From positions 62,001 through 126,000 of the forward strand of contig JALCZK010000213.1 in NCBI GenBank assembly GCA_023935145.1: DNA of 64,000 nt, given 5' to 3'. Positions 48,375 through 60,171 of this stretch are shown piece after piece. Each line of letters begins with the position of its first letter. Positions within the stretch are counted from its first letter, which is position 1. Made by a program: the position numbers and the translations under genes. The notes under the pieces were generated by a model, which was not told where the DNA came from, made no database searches, and was given only the letters and a program-made list of their open reading frames with translations. Origin of the DNA: Bretschneidera sinensis (taxonomy: Eukaryota > Streptophyta > Magnoliopsida > Brassicales > Akaniaceae).

Positions 48375-51300
48375 ATGGGTTCAAATTTCGATATTAAGAA
48401 GTTTGATGGAAAGGGAGATTTTTCCCTATGGAAGCGGAAGATCAAGGAGGTTCTTGTGCAACAAAAAAGTGGACTTGGCTATTGGAGAAGATGATGCTTT
48501 TCCAGCAAGTGTCACGGAGGACCAGTGGACCGAGATGAAGAAGATGGCTTACAACACCATTTTCTTGCACATGTTGGATAATGTCACAAGGGAGTGCGGA
48601 GACTCAAAAGATCCAGCTGCATTATGGAAGAAACTAGATGAATTGTTTCTTACCAAGACTCTCCCACATAAGAGGTATCTTCGGAAACGAATCTTTGCTT
48701 TTAAATTTGATCCTAAGAAAGAGTTGCAAGACGATCTTGATGCCAAGAAAAGGAGTGCATCAAGTGGTAAAGGGCTGTTCTTTAAAAGAAGGCCAACAAC
48801 TTGGTATAGCAGCAACCATGGCTACTACCGGGACAGAGGTAGAGGAGAGAGCCATGGGAGAGTGCACAACAGCATGTATGGCTACTACCGGGACAGAGGT
48901 AGAGGAGAGAGCCATAGAAGAGTGCACAACAGCATGCATGGCTACTACCGGGACAGAGGTAGAAGAGAAAGCCATGGGAGAATGCATTCCGAATTGAGAT
49001 TTGGAGGGAAGAGCTGCTACTACTACCATAAGGAGGGTCATGTCAAGAAAGATTGCAAGAAGATGACAAGGGATAGAGGAGGAAGCCATACCAAGAATGG
49101 AGAGGCTTCGGTTGCCAAAACAGAACAGCAAGATGATGATGTTCTTGTTGTGTGCTCAAGTGTGAGCAAGGGGCAAGAAGGCAGCGGGAAATGGATCTTG
49201 GATACCGGGTGCACTCATCATATGAGCCCTCACAAAGAACGGTTCAAGAATTTCAAGAAGATCAATGATGAAGGGTCTTCTTGGGGAATGAAAATTCTTG
49301 CCAAGTGAGAGGGATTGGATATATCCAATTGAGGATGTTTGATGGAGTCACAAGGCTGCTGGAAAATGTGAGGTATGTTCCAGATTTGAAGAGGAACTTG
49401 ATCTCATTGGGGCAGCTGGATTCCATGGGCTATACATGCAAGATAGAGGGAGGAAAGATCAAAGTGGCCAAGGGATCTTTGGTAGTGATCAAGGCAGCAA
49501 GAAACGATCGACTCTATGAGATGATCGGAGAAACAGAAACCAATGATCAAGCAGCAAGCTTGATGGCTGAGCTGGACAAGGCAGCCCTTTGGCACACTCG
49601 CTTGGGACACATGAGCGAAAAGGGCCTGCAAGTGCTTAGCAAGGAAGGTCTACTTGGTGGTGACAAAGTAGAAGAACTGGATTTCTGTAAGAGCTGTGTT
49701 TTTGGGCAGCAACATCGGGTCAGCTTCAACACCGGAGTGCACAAGTCTAAGGGCATTCTTGACTGCATTCATGCGGACCTTTGGGGACCAGCAAGGACAC
49801 CAACACAGGGAGGTAACATTTACTTTCTGTCTTTAATTGATGATTATTCAAGAAAAGTATGGGTTTATTTGGTTAAGAATAAATTAGATGCCTTGAATAA
49901 ATTAGTGGTGTGGAAAGGGCTGGTTGAGACTCAAATGAGTAAAGTAGTTAAGGGGATAAGAACCGATAATGGCTTAGAAATTTTTAACCAAGAACTTGAT
50001 CAATTATGTAGGTTAAATGGAATTCTAAGACATAGGACGGTTGTGGAAACTCCTCAGCAAAATGGAGTTGCTGAAAGAATGAATCGAACCCTTATGGAAA
50101 AAGTTAGGTGCATGCTAATAGGATCCGGGTTACCAAAACATTTTTGGGGAGAAGCTATAGCTACAGCTGCATACTTGGTGAATAGATCACCCTCTAGAGC
50201 AATAGAGCTCAAGACTCCCATGGAGATGTGGAGTGGAAAACCCCCTGAATTAAGCAACCTTAGGACTTTTGGATGTGCAGCATATGCACACTAAAAGGAG
50301 GATAAACTTGACCCTAGGTCTAGAAAATGTGTATTTCTAGGATATGGTGATGGGGTTAAGGGATATAGGTTGTGGTCCTTAGAAAAGAAGGGCATGAAAC
50401 TGATTGTAAGTAGGGATGTTGTCTTTAATGAATTATTATTTCCCTACTTGGAGAAAACTAACCCTGCAGGGGCTAATGAGCAAACCAATTCAGAAATTGT
50501 TGAGCATCACATCAAAGAGCACTCGGTTCAGGTAAAGCAGAGGAGGCAAGAGGGTTCGGACCAGGTAGAGCCCTTGGAAGAAGGCCAAGAAGCTCAAGAA
50601 ACTCAAGAAGAGGCTGAACAAGAAGTAGTTGATGCAGTAAATAACTACCAGCTCATAAGAGACCGGGAAAGAAGAGTGGTTAGACCACCCTTGAGATATG
50701 GGTTTGCAAATGCGGTAGATGCAGCAGCTCCTTGGATAGAAGGAGGGATGGCTGAACCAGAAACTTACACGGATGCCATGGAGTGTAAGGATTCGTCAAA
50801 GTGGCAGCTGGCTATGGAGGAAGAAATGGATTCTTTGATGAAGAACAACTCTTGGGAGCTGGTGCCAAAACCAGAAAAACAGAGAGTGGTGGATTGTAGG
50901 TGGCTCTACAAGATCAAAGAAGGGAATACTCCAAGAGATGAAGTCCATAACAAGGCTAGGCTGGTGGCGAATGGGTTCACAAGGAAAGAAGACATAGATT
51001 TCACAAGAACTTTCTCACCTGGACACAAGGTGGAGAAGATGGTGAGTATCCTCATCTATGTCATTAATGGGCTGTTGGTTTGGAACAATAGGGAGAGGAT
51101 GGAAAGGTTTACATCTCAACTTAGTGAGGAGTTCAAGAGGAAGGATCTCAGCCTTGCACAAAAGATCCTTAGGATGAGAATCATCCAAGAAAAGGAGAGA
51201 AGCCGATTGAGGGTTTCTTAGGCAATTAGTATTTTCAGCAAAACTGTGAGTAATCCCGGAAAGAAGCATTGGCTTGGGATGAAGTGGTTGCTGAGGAACA

Positions 51301-51668
51301 AGGAGGCTCAGTGGCAGCCAATGGTAGCACTCTCAACAACCGAGGCTGAGTACATAGCTGCTACAGAGGCCATTAAGGAAGCTATGTGGTACAAAGGGTT
51401 GCTTGAAGAGTTGAAGGTACTGGATGAGCAGGTTGTGGTATTTTCGGATAGTCAAAGTGCCTTGCACTTGTGTAAAAATCCAGTGTTCCATGAGAGGACA
51501 AAGCACATGGATGTTCGGTATCATTTCATTCGGGAAAATGTTATGAAAGGATGCATCCATGTGGACAAGGTTGCCACGGAAGAAAATCCTGCTGACTTGG
51601 GTACTAAAGTCTTACCTCTAAGTAAGTTCAATCATTGCCTTGAATTACTTAGGATTGGAGTGGGTTAA
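48375..51668 (+). pseudogene. copia gag-pol remnant
   Basis: Gag starts at ATG 48375 (GSNFDIKKFDGKGDFSLWKR) but a frameshift in the A-run near 48465 moves it to the frame ending at 49308. Three 60-bp repeats follow, then a zinc knuckle CYYYHKEGHVKKDC with its second Cys lost, and the protease (WILDTGCTHHMS). A frameshift near 49295 leads into the integrase frame 49281-50294 (LWHTRLGHMS, CIHADLWGP, LIDDYSRKVWVY, TPQQNGVAERMNRT), closed by TAA at 50292. The next frame (50370-51221) starts reverse transcriptase (WELVPKPEKQRVVDCRWLYKIK) but jumps over the catalytic YxDD core. RNase H ([24 protein letters not shown]) is in 51246-51668. Confidence 0.9.
48818..48990 (+). repeat. three 60-bp tandem repeats in copia gag
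   Basis: Each unit starts GGCTACTACCGGGACAGAGG and encodes GYYRDRGRGESHGRVHNSM-like residues, a basic Arg-Gly-rich segment next to the zinc knuckle. Confidence 0.95.
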
Positions 51669-51763
51669 TTGGTAACTTAATATGACTTTGGATCCCGAAA
51701 CTTTCTGCACAATGGTTCAGGTTTTGTTTTTTTTTTTTTGAACACTTAGACAAAGGTAGAGAT

Positions 51764-52598
51764 TGTTGTTATTTGCCTAAGTTTCAAACATTTCCAAACA
51801 TGGTCTAAGTTTTGTTAATGTCCAAACCAATTGTGGGATATCAAAGTTCAGCAAGTTATAAGGTTGCACACATGTGTGTGCTTCAATTTTGAGCATAGGA
51901 AGGTCAGGCACACTGCTGTGGAAGTTTCTGCCCACAGGCAGGAGGTGTGCGCACAGCATCAGGTGGCTGCAGCATCAGGTCACGCCGCAGCACACAGCAC
52001 CACACCAAAACACACAGCATCACTTGGAGAGTGATGTAGGGCTGAGATTAAAGGAAGAACATGATCAAAGGGAGGATAATGACTCACAAGAATGTCCAAG
52101 AATTAAGAGGCTATAAAAGGGGTTCTCAAGGCCTCATTTCATAAGATAATACAAGATACAAAAACACACATACAAGAGAGTTTTGTGACATTGTGAGATC
52201 ATTGTAAACACTAAGAGAGAATTGTGTAGAGAGACATAAACACAAGAGGGACTCTTGTAGTGAGGCTGGTTGTAATTAGATAGAGAGAGTATAGATTAAA
52301 TTAGAGAACATTGTTGAGTTCTCATCTTATTCCTTCTCTTCTTGTTTCTTCAAGAACTTGGATTATTGAAGGGGATTGCTGTAACTTTGTAAGAGCCATT
52401 GAGATAGTGCAGAGAGTTCGGAGGAACTCACGGGGACGTAGGCACATTGCCGAACCTCGACAACAAATTACTTGTCTTCTTTCTTTCTTTGATTTTCTAT
52501 TCTTGAGTTCGATTGCTGAAATTCTTTTTACAAGTCATTCAAGACTTGGGTGTTTGGAAGATCACCACCTAGGCATCTTGTCAAAGTGATTTCGAACA
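51764..52598 (+). repeat. copia 3' LTR
   Basis: 835 bp, preceded by a purine-rich CAAAGGTAGAGAT. TATAAAAG box at 52112-52119. Confidence 0.95.
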
Positions 52599-53968
52599 TA
52601 TATTTTATAGAAAGATATAATAGTTATAATTTTTTTTTATATTTTTATCAAGAGAATAATCGAAAACAAAGATTTTGAAATTAACCACTAAATAAAATTT
52701 CTGCAGCCAAACAATTACAATCTATCAGAAAAATTGTAGCATTAGTCTCACCAAGGTTCTAGTGGGAAAACATTTCCATGATTAGGGACCGGATTGGATT
52801 CTTCATCCGTCCTCTAATTTGAACCAAACACCATGATTTGAACACAATCGATATAAAATTAATGTAATTATATTTAATTTTGTTTACGTACCTCTTGGGA
52901 ATTAAATGATTTGTTAGGTACCCCTTAACATAACCCATTAATAATTACAATGCAATATTTACTTTTTAACATATTTATACATTGACAAGATGACAATAAT
53001 TAAATTCAAATTATTTATACAAAATGCCTAAAAATACTAGAAGGTCCGAGGTTTTCACTCTTTTAAAAGTCATTTTAGATCATGTTGGCTTAGTTTTACC
53101 TACTCTTATGTACCAAAGAAATGCAATGATTTTGTCAATGGCACGAGAGAGTTTCATCCAAATTAAAAGACCAATAGGTAGGGTGTTCACTAAATGGTTA
53201 AAACTGATTAATGGATGGTTTTGAATCAATTTGATTAAAACGATTTCGTTAATTGGTTAAATCGATTAACTAAATAAGATGTATCAGTTAAAATAAAATA
53301 TTCGAAAAATTGAAAGAAAAAAAAGAATATATGCAAGTGGTATCTTCTTCTTTTTATCAAGCATACTACGCACACATATATATAAAGTAAAAAGTCATGC
53401 AAAATTATGAATATGACCAAATTCAGACTGAAAATTGTACCTTAAAAAAAGATGAGAGAGAGAAAGAAAATAAAATAAAAATGGAACATGAAAGTCTAGC
53501 CGCCTGCTCTAAAATAAAAATGAAACATGAAAGTCTAGCCGCCTGCTCTCAATCCCAAAAAAGAAAATGGAAACAAGAAAGTTAGGCAATCGATTGTACT
53601 ACTCGAAATGTTCATGCGACGAAAGAGAAATAAAGCGCGTTGCAGGTGAAATTTTTATTTGGATATGATGTAAATTTCTATTTTTCATCAGATTCAAGAC
53701 TTTAACTATAATTGTTAGATAATTTTATTGATAACATGAATAGTGGTTGTACTGACGTTACTAATAAAATTCTCTAAAATTATCAACAAAATTTTAACCT
53801 GATACAAAAATATATAATTAAAAGGTTAAAGAAATTTAATACAATATTACAAGTTGGAAATGTCAGTCAGAAAATACAATATTCCATTCCTTCTATATAT
53901 ATTAGTATATATGATAATATTTTTTTTTATAAAAAATAACAATTAATATTACAATTCATTAAATATAC

Positions 53969-56900
53969 AGGAGATTGGAGAGCCTGTGTATGACGATGAT
54001 GAAGATGGAGATGTGTTGTATGGAGATGGCCATGAGACCTTGGTTGTTCGTAAGAGTTACTGACCCCCAAGGGCGATACAGGGGACGATTGGTTGAGAAC
54101 CAATATTTTCCACACGACCTGCACAGTTGCAGATAAAGTCTGCAAGATGATCATTGACAGTGATAGTTGCGAGAATGTAGTGTCTGAAGAGACTGTCCAA
54201 AAATTGCAGTTGAAGACAGATCGTCATCCCAAGCCATATAAATTGTCGTGGTTAAATAAAGGCAGTGAGGTAACAGTAGATAGGTGATGCCTAGTATCTT
54301 TTTCGATTGGTAGGAAATATTTTGATAATATTTGGTGTGATGTTGTGTCTATGGATGCTTGTCATGTATTGTTAGGCAGACCTTGGCAGTATGATCATAG
54401 TGTTATCCATGATGGGCGAAAAAATACCTATTCCCTTAGCATCAAAGGGAAAAAGATTGTGTTGGCACCTCGTCGGGAAGGAACCACTCCTACCCCGGTA
54501 GCCAGTAATACTAATCTACTTTTGATGTCCAGGTTTTTAGCTGAGATTGAGCATGGAGATGTGGTCTATGCTTTTCTGCCTTGTGGGGATAGTACGGCAG
54601 ACATGAATCCAGAATTACCATCAGAGGTGCATCAGCTGTTAGCAGAGTTTTTTGACTTGATGCCAGAGGATCTTCCCCCTAGGTTGCCGTCTATGAGGGA
54701 TATTCAGCATCATATTGACCTTGTTCCGGGATCCAGTTTGCCTAATCGATTGGCTTATCGCCTTAGTCCCAAGGAATCTGAAGAGCTGCAGCGACATGTG
54801 GTAGAGTTGTTGGAGAGGGGTTACGTCCGTGAGAGTATGAGTCCATGCGCAGTTCCTGCCCTGCTAGTACCAAAGAAAGATGGCTCTTGGTGTATGTGTG
54901 TTAGCAGCAGAGCAATCAACAGGATTACAGTAAAATACAAGTTTCCAATTCCCCGCTTGGATGATATGTTAGACCAGCTGTTCGGTTCTAAGGTTTTCTA
55001 AAAAATTGACCTTAAAAGCGGATACTACCATATCAGAATAAGGCCTGGAGATGAGTGGAAGACAGCGTTTAAGACGTAGCATGGGTTGTATGAATGGATG
55101 GTCATGCCTTTTGGGCTGTCCAATGTGCCCAGCACATTTATGAGATTTATGCATCAGGTTTTACGACCTTTCATAGGGAAGTTTACTTTGATGACATCCT
55201 CATTTATAGTCCGATGTGGGTGTCACATTTTGATCACCTCCCTGCTGTTTTTGATATGTTGAGGACGGAGCGGCTGTACGTCAATCAGAAGAAGTATTCT
55301 TTCTTCACTACTTCTGTTATTTTTTTGGGTTTTATTGTATCTACTGAGGGTGTTCAAGTAGATCAGTCGAAGATAGATGCGGTCTTGGAGTGGTCCACAC
55401 CGAGGACCTTGCACGATGTCAGAAGTTTCCATGGATTGGAATCCTTCTACCGTCGGTTCATCAGAAATTTCAGCACTCTGATTGCTCCTATCATAGAGTG
55501 CCTTAAGGGGCGTGATTTCCAGTGGTCCAAGGAGGCAGAAACCAACTTTCAACTAGTCAAGCAGAAGATGACTGAGGCACCAGTTTTGGCATTTGCTGAT
55601 TTCGATAAAGTGTTTGAGGTAAACTGTGATGCATCCGGGGTTGGTATTGGTGGTGTTCTGAGTCAGGAGGGGCGCCTAATAGCTTTTTTCAGTGAGAAGT
55701 TATCAGGCTCAAAGAAGAATTATTCCACTATGATCTGGAGTTTTATGCCATAGTTCAGTCCCTGAAACATTGGCGTCACTACCTAATGTAGAGGGAGTTT
55801 ATTCTTATCACTGATCATGAGGCCCTGAAGTACATTAATGGCCAACATAAGCTGAGTAGGCGGCATGCCAAGTGGGTGGCATACTTGCAGGAGTTCATAT
55901 TTGCGCTGAGGCACCAAGCAGGAAGTCTGAACCGTGTTGTAGATGCACTGAGCCGTGGTACATTACTCCTTACCACCATGAGCACCAGAATTGTTGGATA
56001 TGAGGTTTTCCCTGATATGTATGTTGTCGATCCTTCCTTCGAGAGGATAATTCATGAGGTAACTGACGGTCAACGACATGATTTTATTTTGCATAATGGT
56101 TATCTGTTTCGTGGATTACAGTTGTGCGTTCCAGATTGTTCACTAAGACAGCAAATTATTAGTGAACTTCATAACGAGGGACACTTTGGGCAGGATAAGA
56201 CGTTGGCTTTGATCTCTTGTAACTATTATTAGCCCAAATTGACCAGTGATGTGGCTCATCACGTGGAGCGTTGTTATGTGTGTCAACAGTCTAAGACATT
56301 TCTCACTAATGCGGGCCTGTACACACGTTTACCTGTACCTGAAGCCCCTTGGTTTGATGTCAGTATGGAATTTGTGTTGGGCTTACCCCGTACCCAATGG
56401 GGCTTGGATTCTATTTTGGTGGTGGTTGACAGATTTTCCAAGATGGCCCATTTTATACCTTGCAGGAAGACAATGGATGCTACCCGGATCGCTCATCTTT
56501 ACTTCAAGGAGATTATGCGTTTACATGGTGTTCCCTGATCCATCACTTCAGATCGTGACACCAAGTTCATGAGTCAGTTCTGGAAGAGTTTATGGGAGAA
56601 GCTGGGGACAAAGTTGAATTTTAGTAGTGCCTACCATCCTCAGACTGATGGTCAGACCGAAGTGGTAAACCAGAGTTTGGGAAACTTTTTGAGGAGCTTG
56701 GCAGGAACTAAACCGAAGCAGTGGGATCTGGTGTTACCTCAAGCAGAATTTGCCTATAATAGGTCGAAGAACAGAACCACGAGACTGAGCCCATTTGAGA
56801 TTGTTTATGGTCAGAATCCATCCAGGGTGCTTGACTTAGCCCCTATTCCACGTTTGGGTCGTTTGAATCACAAGGCAGATAAGATGGCAGAACATCTTCG

Positions 56901-57357
56901 GGGTATCCATGAGCAGGTGAAGCTGGCCATTCACGAGAGTAATGCCAAGTACAAAGCTTAGAGCGACAGTCATCGTCGTCAGGTACCTTTTGATGTTGGT
57001 GATTTTGTTTGGGCAGTATTAACTCGCGATCGTTTTCTCGTGGGAGAGTATAATAAGCTTAAGGAGCGAAAGATTGTACCCTGTGAGATCCTGCAAAAGA
57101 TCAATGATAACGCCTATAGGCTACGCCTACCCAGTCATTTGAGAACTTCTGATGTCTTTAATGTGAAACACCTGAGTCCTTGTTTTGGGGATTCCGATGA
57201 GGCTATTGTGAACTCGAGGACGAGTTCTTTCCAACCCGGGGTGACTGATGTAGGAGGATCCGAGTCAGATGATGCTGAGTTGTCAGATAGCACGTTGTTG
57301 GCACTGAGGTACCTAGAGTTAGCAGATCAGCGCAAAACTGGCAGGTGGACTACCTAG
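53969..57357 (+). pseudogene. gypsy pol remnant (protease, RT, RNase H, integrase)
   Basis: Protease trace MIIDSDSCENVVSEETV at about 54150, with the DSG glycine replaced. Reverse transcriptase: [25 protein letters not shown] (about 54830), IDLKSGYYHIRI after a stop at 54999-55001, MPFGLSN, and catalytic [10 protein letters not shown] (about 55185). RNase [19 protein letters not shown] (about 55640). Integrase: [13 protein letters not shown] (56260), [14 protein letters not shown] and [15 protein letters not shown], then a TGA at 56536-56538, SAYHPQTDGQTEVVNQ, and TAG at 56959-56961, then the tail ending at 57357. At least five stops or frameshifts break the polyprotein. Confidence 0.92.
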
Positions 57358-57703
57358 AACGGGCCACGGGCTCAGATCGAGCCCTAGAAGACCCTAATCT
57401 AATTGGAAACGGGCATCCAGGCAAAACTCAAGTCTAGCCCTAAGCGTCGTCGTTTTTAAGCCAAAAAAACGACGTTTAGGCCCTCAATTTGGCAGCTTTT
57501 AGTTTTTAGGAAACTTTTTATTTTTATTTGCAATAACTTCAAATTTGACCTTAATTTGATTTTTCTATTTTAGCTTGACCTTATAAATAAGGTTTTAGGG
57601 TTTAGTAAACATTATTATTGACTTGCGTAACCTCTGTTTTTTAGAGTTTCTTCTCTTGTGTTATTTTCTTCCCTGTGAATTATTTGTTGCAAACTAGCCT
57701 GCA
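57358..57703 (+). repeat. 3' LTR-like end of the right gypsy fragment
   Basis: Matches 2082-2462, with TATAAATAAG at 57582-57591. The left edge of the LTR is not defined. Confidence 0.6.
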
Positions 57704-58296
57704 GAATAATCACTATTATGCCCGGCATCAGCTTCTCAAAATTACCGATGAAGTTTGTAACTGGTCTAAACCATTGGATTTAGACCTAAGCAAGTTGTTA
57801 GACTAACACATGAATATATAAAATACATAGAAATTTCATTTTGTCAAACACAAATCAAGAAAAGAAACCTACCTTACTCAAATAGATCTGTTAATTAACC
57901 AAATTGACGATCCCCTTCCCTCATCAACAAGAGGTCCCACTACAATTTAAACATTTCACTCAAGCAAAAAACAAAAGTCAATTTAACTACAGCTTTTTTA
58001 ACAAAACACCTTCCTCCCACATTGTAGCTTCTCTCACCACAGTGCAGAAACAGTGAATGGCTAGCAAACATGATAAACACTAACCTCCCCCTTCTGACTA
58101 CTTTCATGGGAAATAGATACCTCCTGTTTAGCAGCACATCCTCTGAATCTAGAATAAGGTTCTTTAATGTCCATATTTTTCAGAATTAGCAAGTAATAGA
58201 ACCAATTAACATGGGGCAGATACTTTCTTGAACAATTATAATTACGTGAATACTTTCACGAAACAAATATTTTAAAGATAGACTATAATTGTTTGA

Positions 58297-58560
58297 CACT
58301 ACATTAAAATTGATTATTGTTTCATATCTATTGCAAATACTTTTTTGCGACAAATATTTGTCACAGAAACTCCATCGCAAGAAAGGTAGTTATTGATAAT
58401 GTTATCTACGTCCGCAATGTTATCCATCGCATTTACTCAAACAATTTAAAAACAAAAAGTTAAGAAAAAAATATTATTTTAATGATATTAACAGCGATGA
58501 AAATCTGTTGCGGATATTATTTTTAGTTATGTTTTAATGTATTTTTTTCAGCTCTTGAAT
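58297..58560 (+). mobile_element. CACTA-type MITE-like fragment (R copy)
   Basis: The terminus reads CACTACATTAAAA, two changes from the M and L copies. It lies at the same place relative to the SLF gene. Confidence 0.5.
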
Positions 58561-58953
58561 TTTTTTTTGTCTGAGAAAAATGCGTGACTCAGCATTTTTC
58601 CAAAAATAATACTCCTAACGGAGTGTTATTGAGTATTGAACCTACAAATCCGCTATTTGAAAACTGAAAAACAGAAACAGCAAATTGAGCAATCATTAGA
58701 TGGGCTAAAGCCCATGAACTTTTATGTTTAAATAAAACTGGGCTTCCTATCAAATTTCCAATTAATAATAAAAGAAGAAAGCAGGCTTTGGGCTGGTTAT
58801 GGTCCATTTTCGTTTCAAATCTAAATTTAGTTTTAGAATCGGTCTTGGTAAAGATTAGATATCAACCACTTCTTCCATTCGAAATACTAACCCATCAAAG
58901 ATAAATATAATTGAAAAAAAGAAACTTTACTCTATACCTAAAGCCTAAAAAAG

Positions 58954-60171
58954 ATGGGAAAAAAGAGCAATGATCATTTTCCAGAAGACGTGGTGATGGA
59001 CATCCAGCTGAGGCTTCCTGTGAAATCATTACTTCGATTCAGGTGTGTTTCCAAACCTTGGTGTGCTCGTTTTCAAAATCCTAATTTTGTAACCACCCAT
59101 CACCTCAAGCAAAATGCCCTAAACGGCCATAACTATGCCAATTCTAATATGATCGTTCAACAGTTTCATGGCGACGGGCGGCTGTGTGAAAACAATTTTC
59201 GTGTTTATCCTATATATTTCACATCTCTTAACACTGATTTTAATATGGATGAGGAATTTATTATTACCGCAAAAGAGAATATTTACATGCCCTTCACCAA
59301 TAATTGGTTAAATGGTCCGACTGTTATTGGTCCCGTTAACGGCATCGTCTGTTTGGTGGATACCGATAGGCTTGGCCTATGGAATCCGGCTACCAGAGAA
59401 TTCAAGCTTCTCCCTAAATCCACTGTTAAACGTCCCCGCCTAACTGAAACCCATGATAACCCTTTTACAAATGCTGTCGGATTTGGTTTTGATTCAAAAA
59501 CTAATGATTATAAGGTTGTAAGATTTATTACAAATTTTACCAGTGAAGATGTTGACAAATTTATGCAAACAGAGATATACAACCTAAGTAATAATTCATG
59601 GAGAGAAATTCCATATCCATGGGGAGATTATCATGTTGATTCTGATTCCGACCTCAGCCCATATGCAAATGGAATGTATCACTGGAAATCCGGAATAATT
59701 CGTGGTTATTCATATAATGTTCGTGTAATTCTTTCATTTGACATGACAGATGAAGTGTTCACCACCACAAGCTTTCCGGACGATATATATGTTGGAGTTT
59801 CATGGTTGGATCATGATTGGTATCTTGTGTCTTTTGATGGATGTCCTGCTGCAATCATTCATACATTCAAGGCTATAGAGAAATGCTATGATGTATGGGT
59901 ATTGAAGGAACTTGGTGTTAAAGAATCTTGGGTTAAACAACTGACAATTGGTCCCATCTTGGGAATTGAGAGGCTACTAGGGTTTTGGAAGAATGGTAGG
60001 GTGTTCATGGAAAACAATGATCACCAACTAGTGTTGTATGACCCTAGCACTCAAGAGCTTAAAAATCTGCAAATAGCTTTGTATGACGAGACAATGAATC
60101 TTTTCATTTATGTTGAGAGCTTAGTTTCAATCAATGGAAGACAAGAGGTAACTCATGTGACGTTTTCCTAA
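58954..60171 (+). CDS. SLF-D: intact S-locus F-box-like protein
   Basis: A single-exon frame of 405 codons starting at ATG in AAGATGGG, the same start as SLF-B. F-box at about residues 8-48 (PEDVVMDIQLRLPVKSLLRFRC), F-box-associated domain across about residues 100-370 with LGLWNPATREFKLLPK, VGFGFDSKTNDYKVVR, DDIYVGVSWLDHDWY and GFWKNGRVFM. It would act as a substrate adaptor in an SCF ubiquitin ligase. About 40 residues differ from SLF-B; the differences cluster at about residues 43-60, 115-175 and near the C-terminus (residues 376-386), while the F-box is unchanged. Pollen function is inferred from family and linkage only. Confidence 0.88.
   Translation: MGKKSNDHFPEDVVMDIQLRLPVKSLLRFRCVSKPWCARFQNPNFVTTHHLKQNALNGHNYANSNMIVQQFHGDGRLCENNFRVYPIYFTSLNTDFNMDEEFIITAKENIYMPFTNNWLNGPTVIGPVNGIVCLVDTDRLGLWNPATREFKLLPKSTVKRPRLTETHDNPFTNAVGFGFDSKTNDYKVVRFITNFTSEDVDKFMQTEIYNLSNNSWREIPYPWGDYHVDSDSDLSPYANGMYHWKSGIIRGYSYNVRVILSFDMTDEVFTTTSFPDDIYVGVSWLDHDWYLVSFDGCPAAIIHTFKAIEKCYDVWVLKELGVKESWVKQLTIGPILGIERLLGFWKNGRVFMENNDHQLVLYDPSTQELKNLQIALYDETMNLFIYVESLVSINGRQEVTHVTFS

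Larger units (their letters stand above)
47283..52598 (+). mobile_element. Ty1/copia LTR retrotransposon, young but defective
   Basis: LTRs of 835 bp each (47283-48117 and 51764-52598) begin TGTTGTTATT and end ACA, and differ at about 14 positions by eye. The target-site duplication TATAT (47278-47282 and 52599-52603) is perfect; the empty site is visible in arm L at about 9215-9230. Internal order is that of copia: gag, protease, integrase, reverse transcriptase, RNase H. Every domain is broken (see the gag-pol entry). Confidence 0.95.
39425..53968 (+). repeat. arm M of the large inverted duplication (partner 7180-15930)
   Basis: It is the reverse-complement copy of arm L and holds SLF-C. 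It is interrupted by the copia element 47283-52598 and cut at 53968 by a gypsy fragment. Without the copia it measures about 9.2 kb. The stretches 39425-42185, 43397-44800, 45494-47282 and 52604-53968 have no supportable genes; 39306-39424 is outside the homology. Confidence 0.88.
53969..57703 (+). mobile_element. Ty3/gypsy retrotransposon fragment, right copy
   Basis: It starts abruptly at the position that matches base 577 of the left copy and ends at the same GCCTGCA. It therefore lacks gag and the 5' LTR but keeps the enzymes that the left copy lost. It abuts arm M on the left and the R module on the right. Confidence 0.9.

Noticed and set aside
48818..48990. Regular 60-bp repeats considered as a CRISPR array
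   Set aside because: No spacers between units, in a coding gag context in a plant genome.
48760..49131. 123-codon minus-strand repeat protein
   Set aside because: Antisense of the 60-bp copia gag repeats; no independent support.
57735..58953. Possible upstream exon of SLF-D
   Set aside because: SLF-B and SLF-D both start with a good ATG and complete F-box; the upstream stretch has only the CACTA fragment and short frames.
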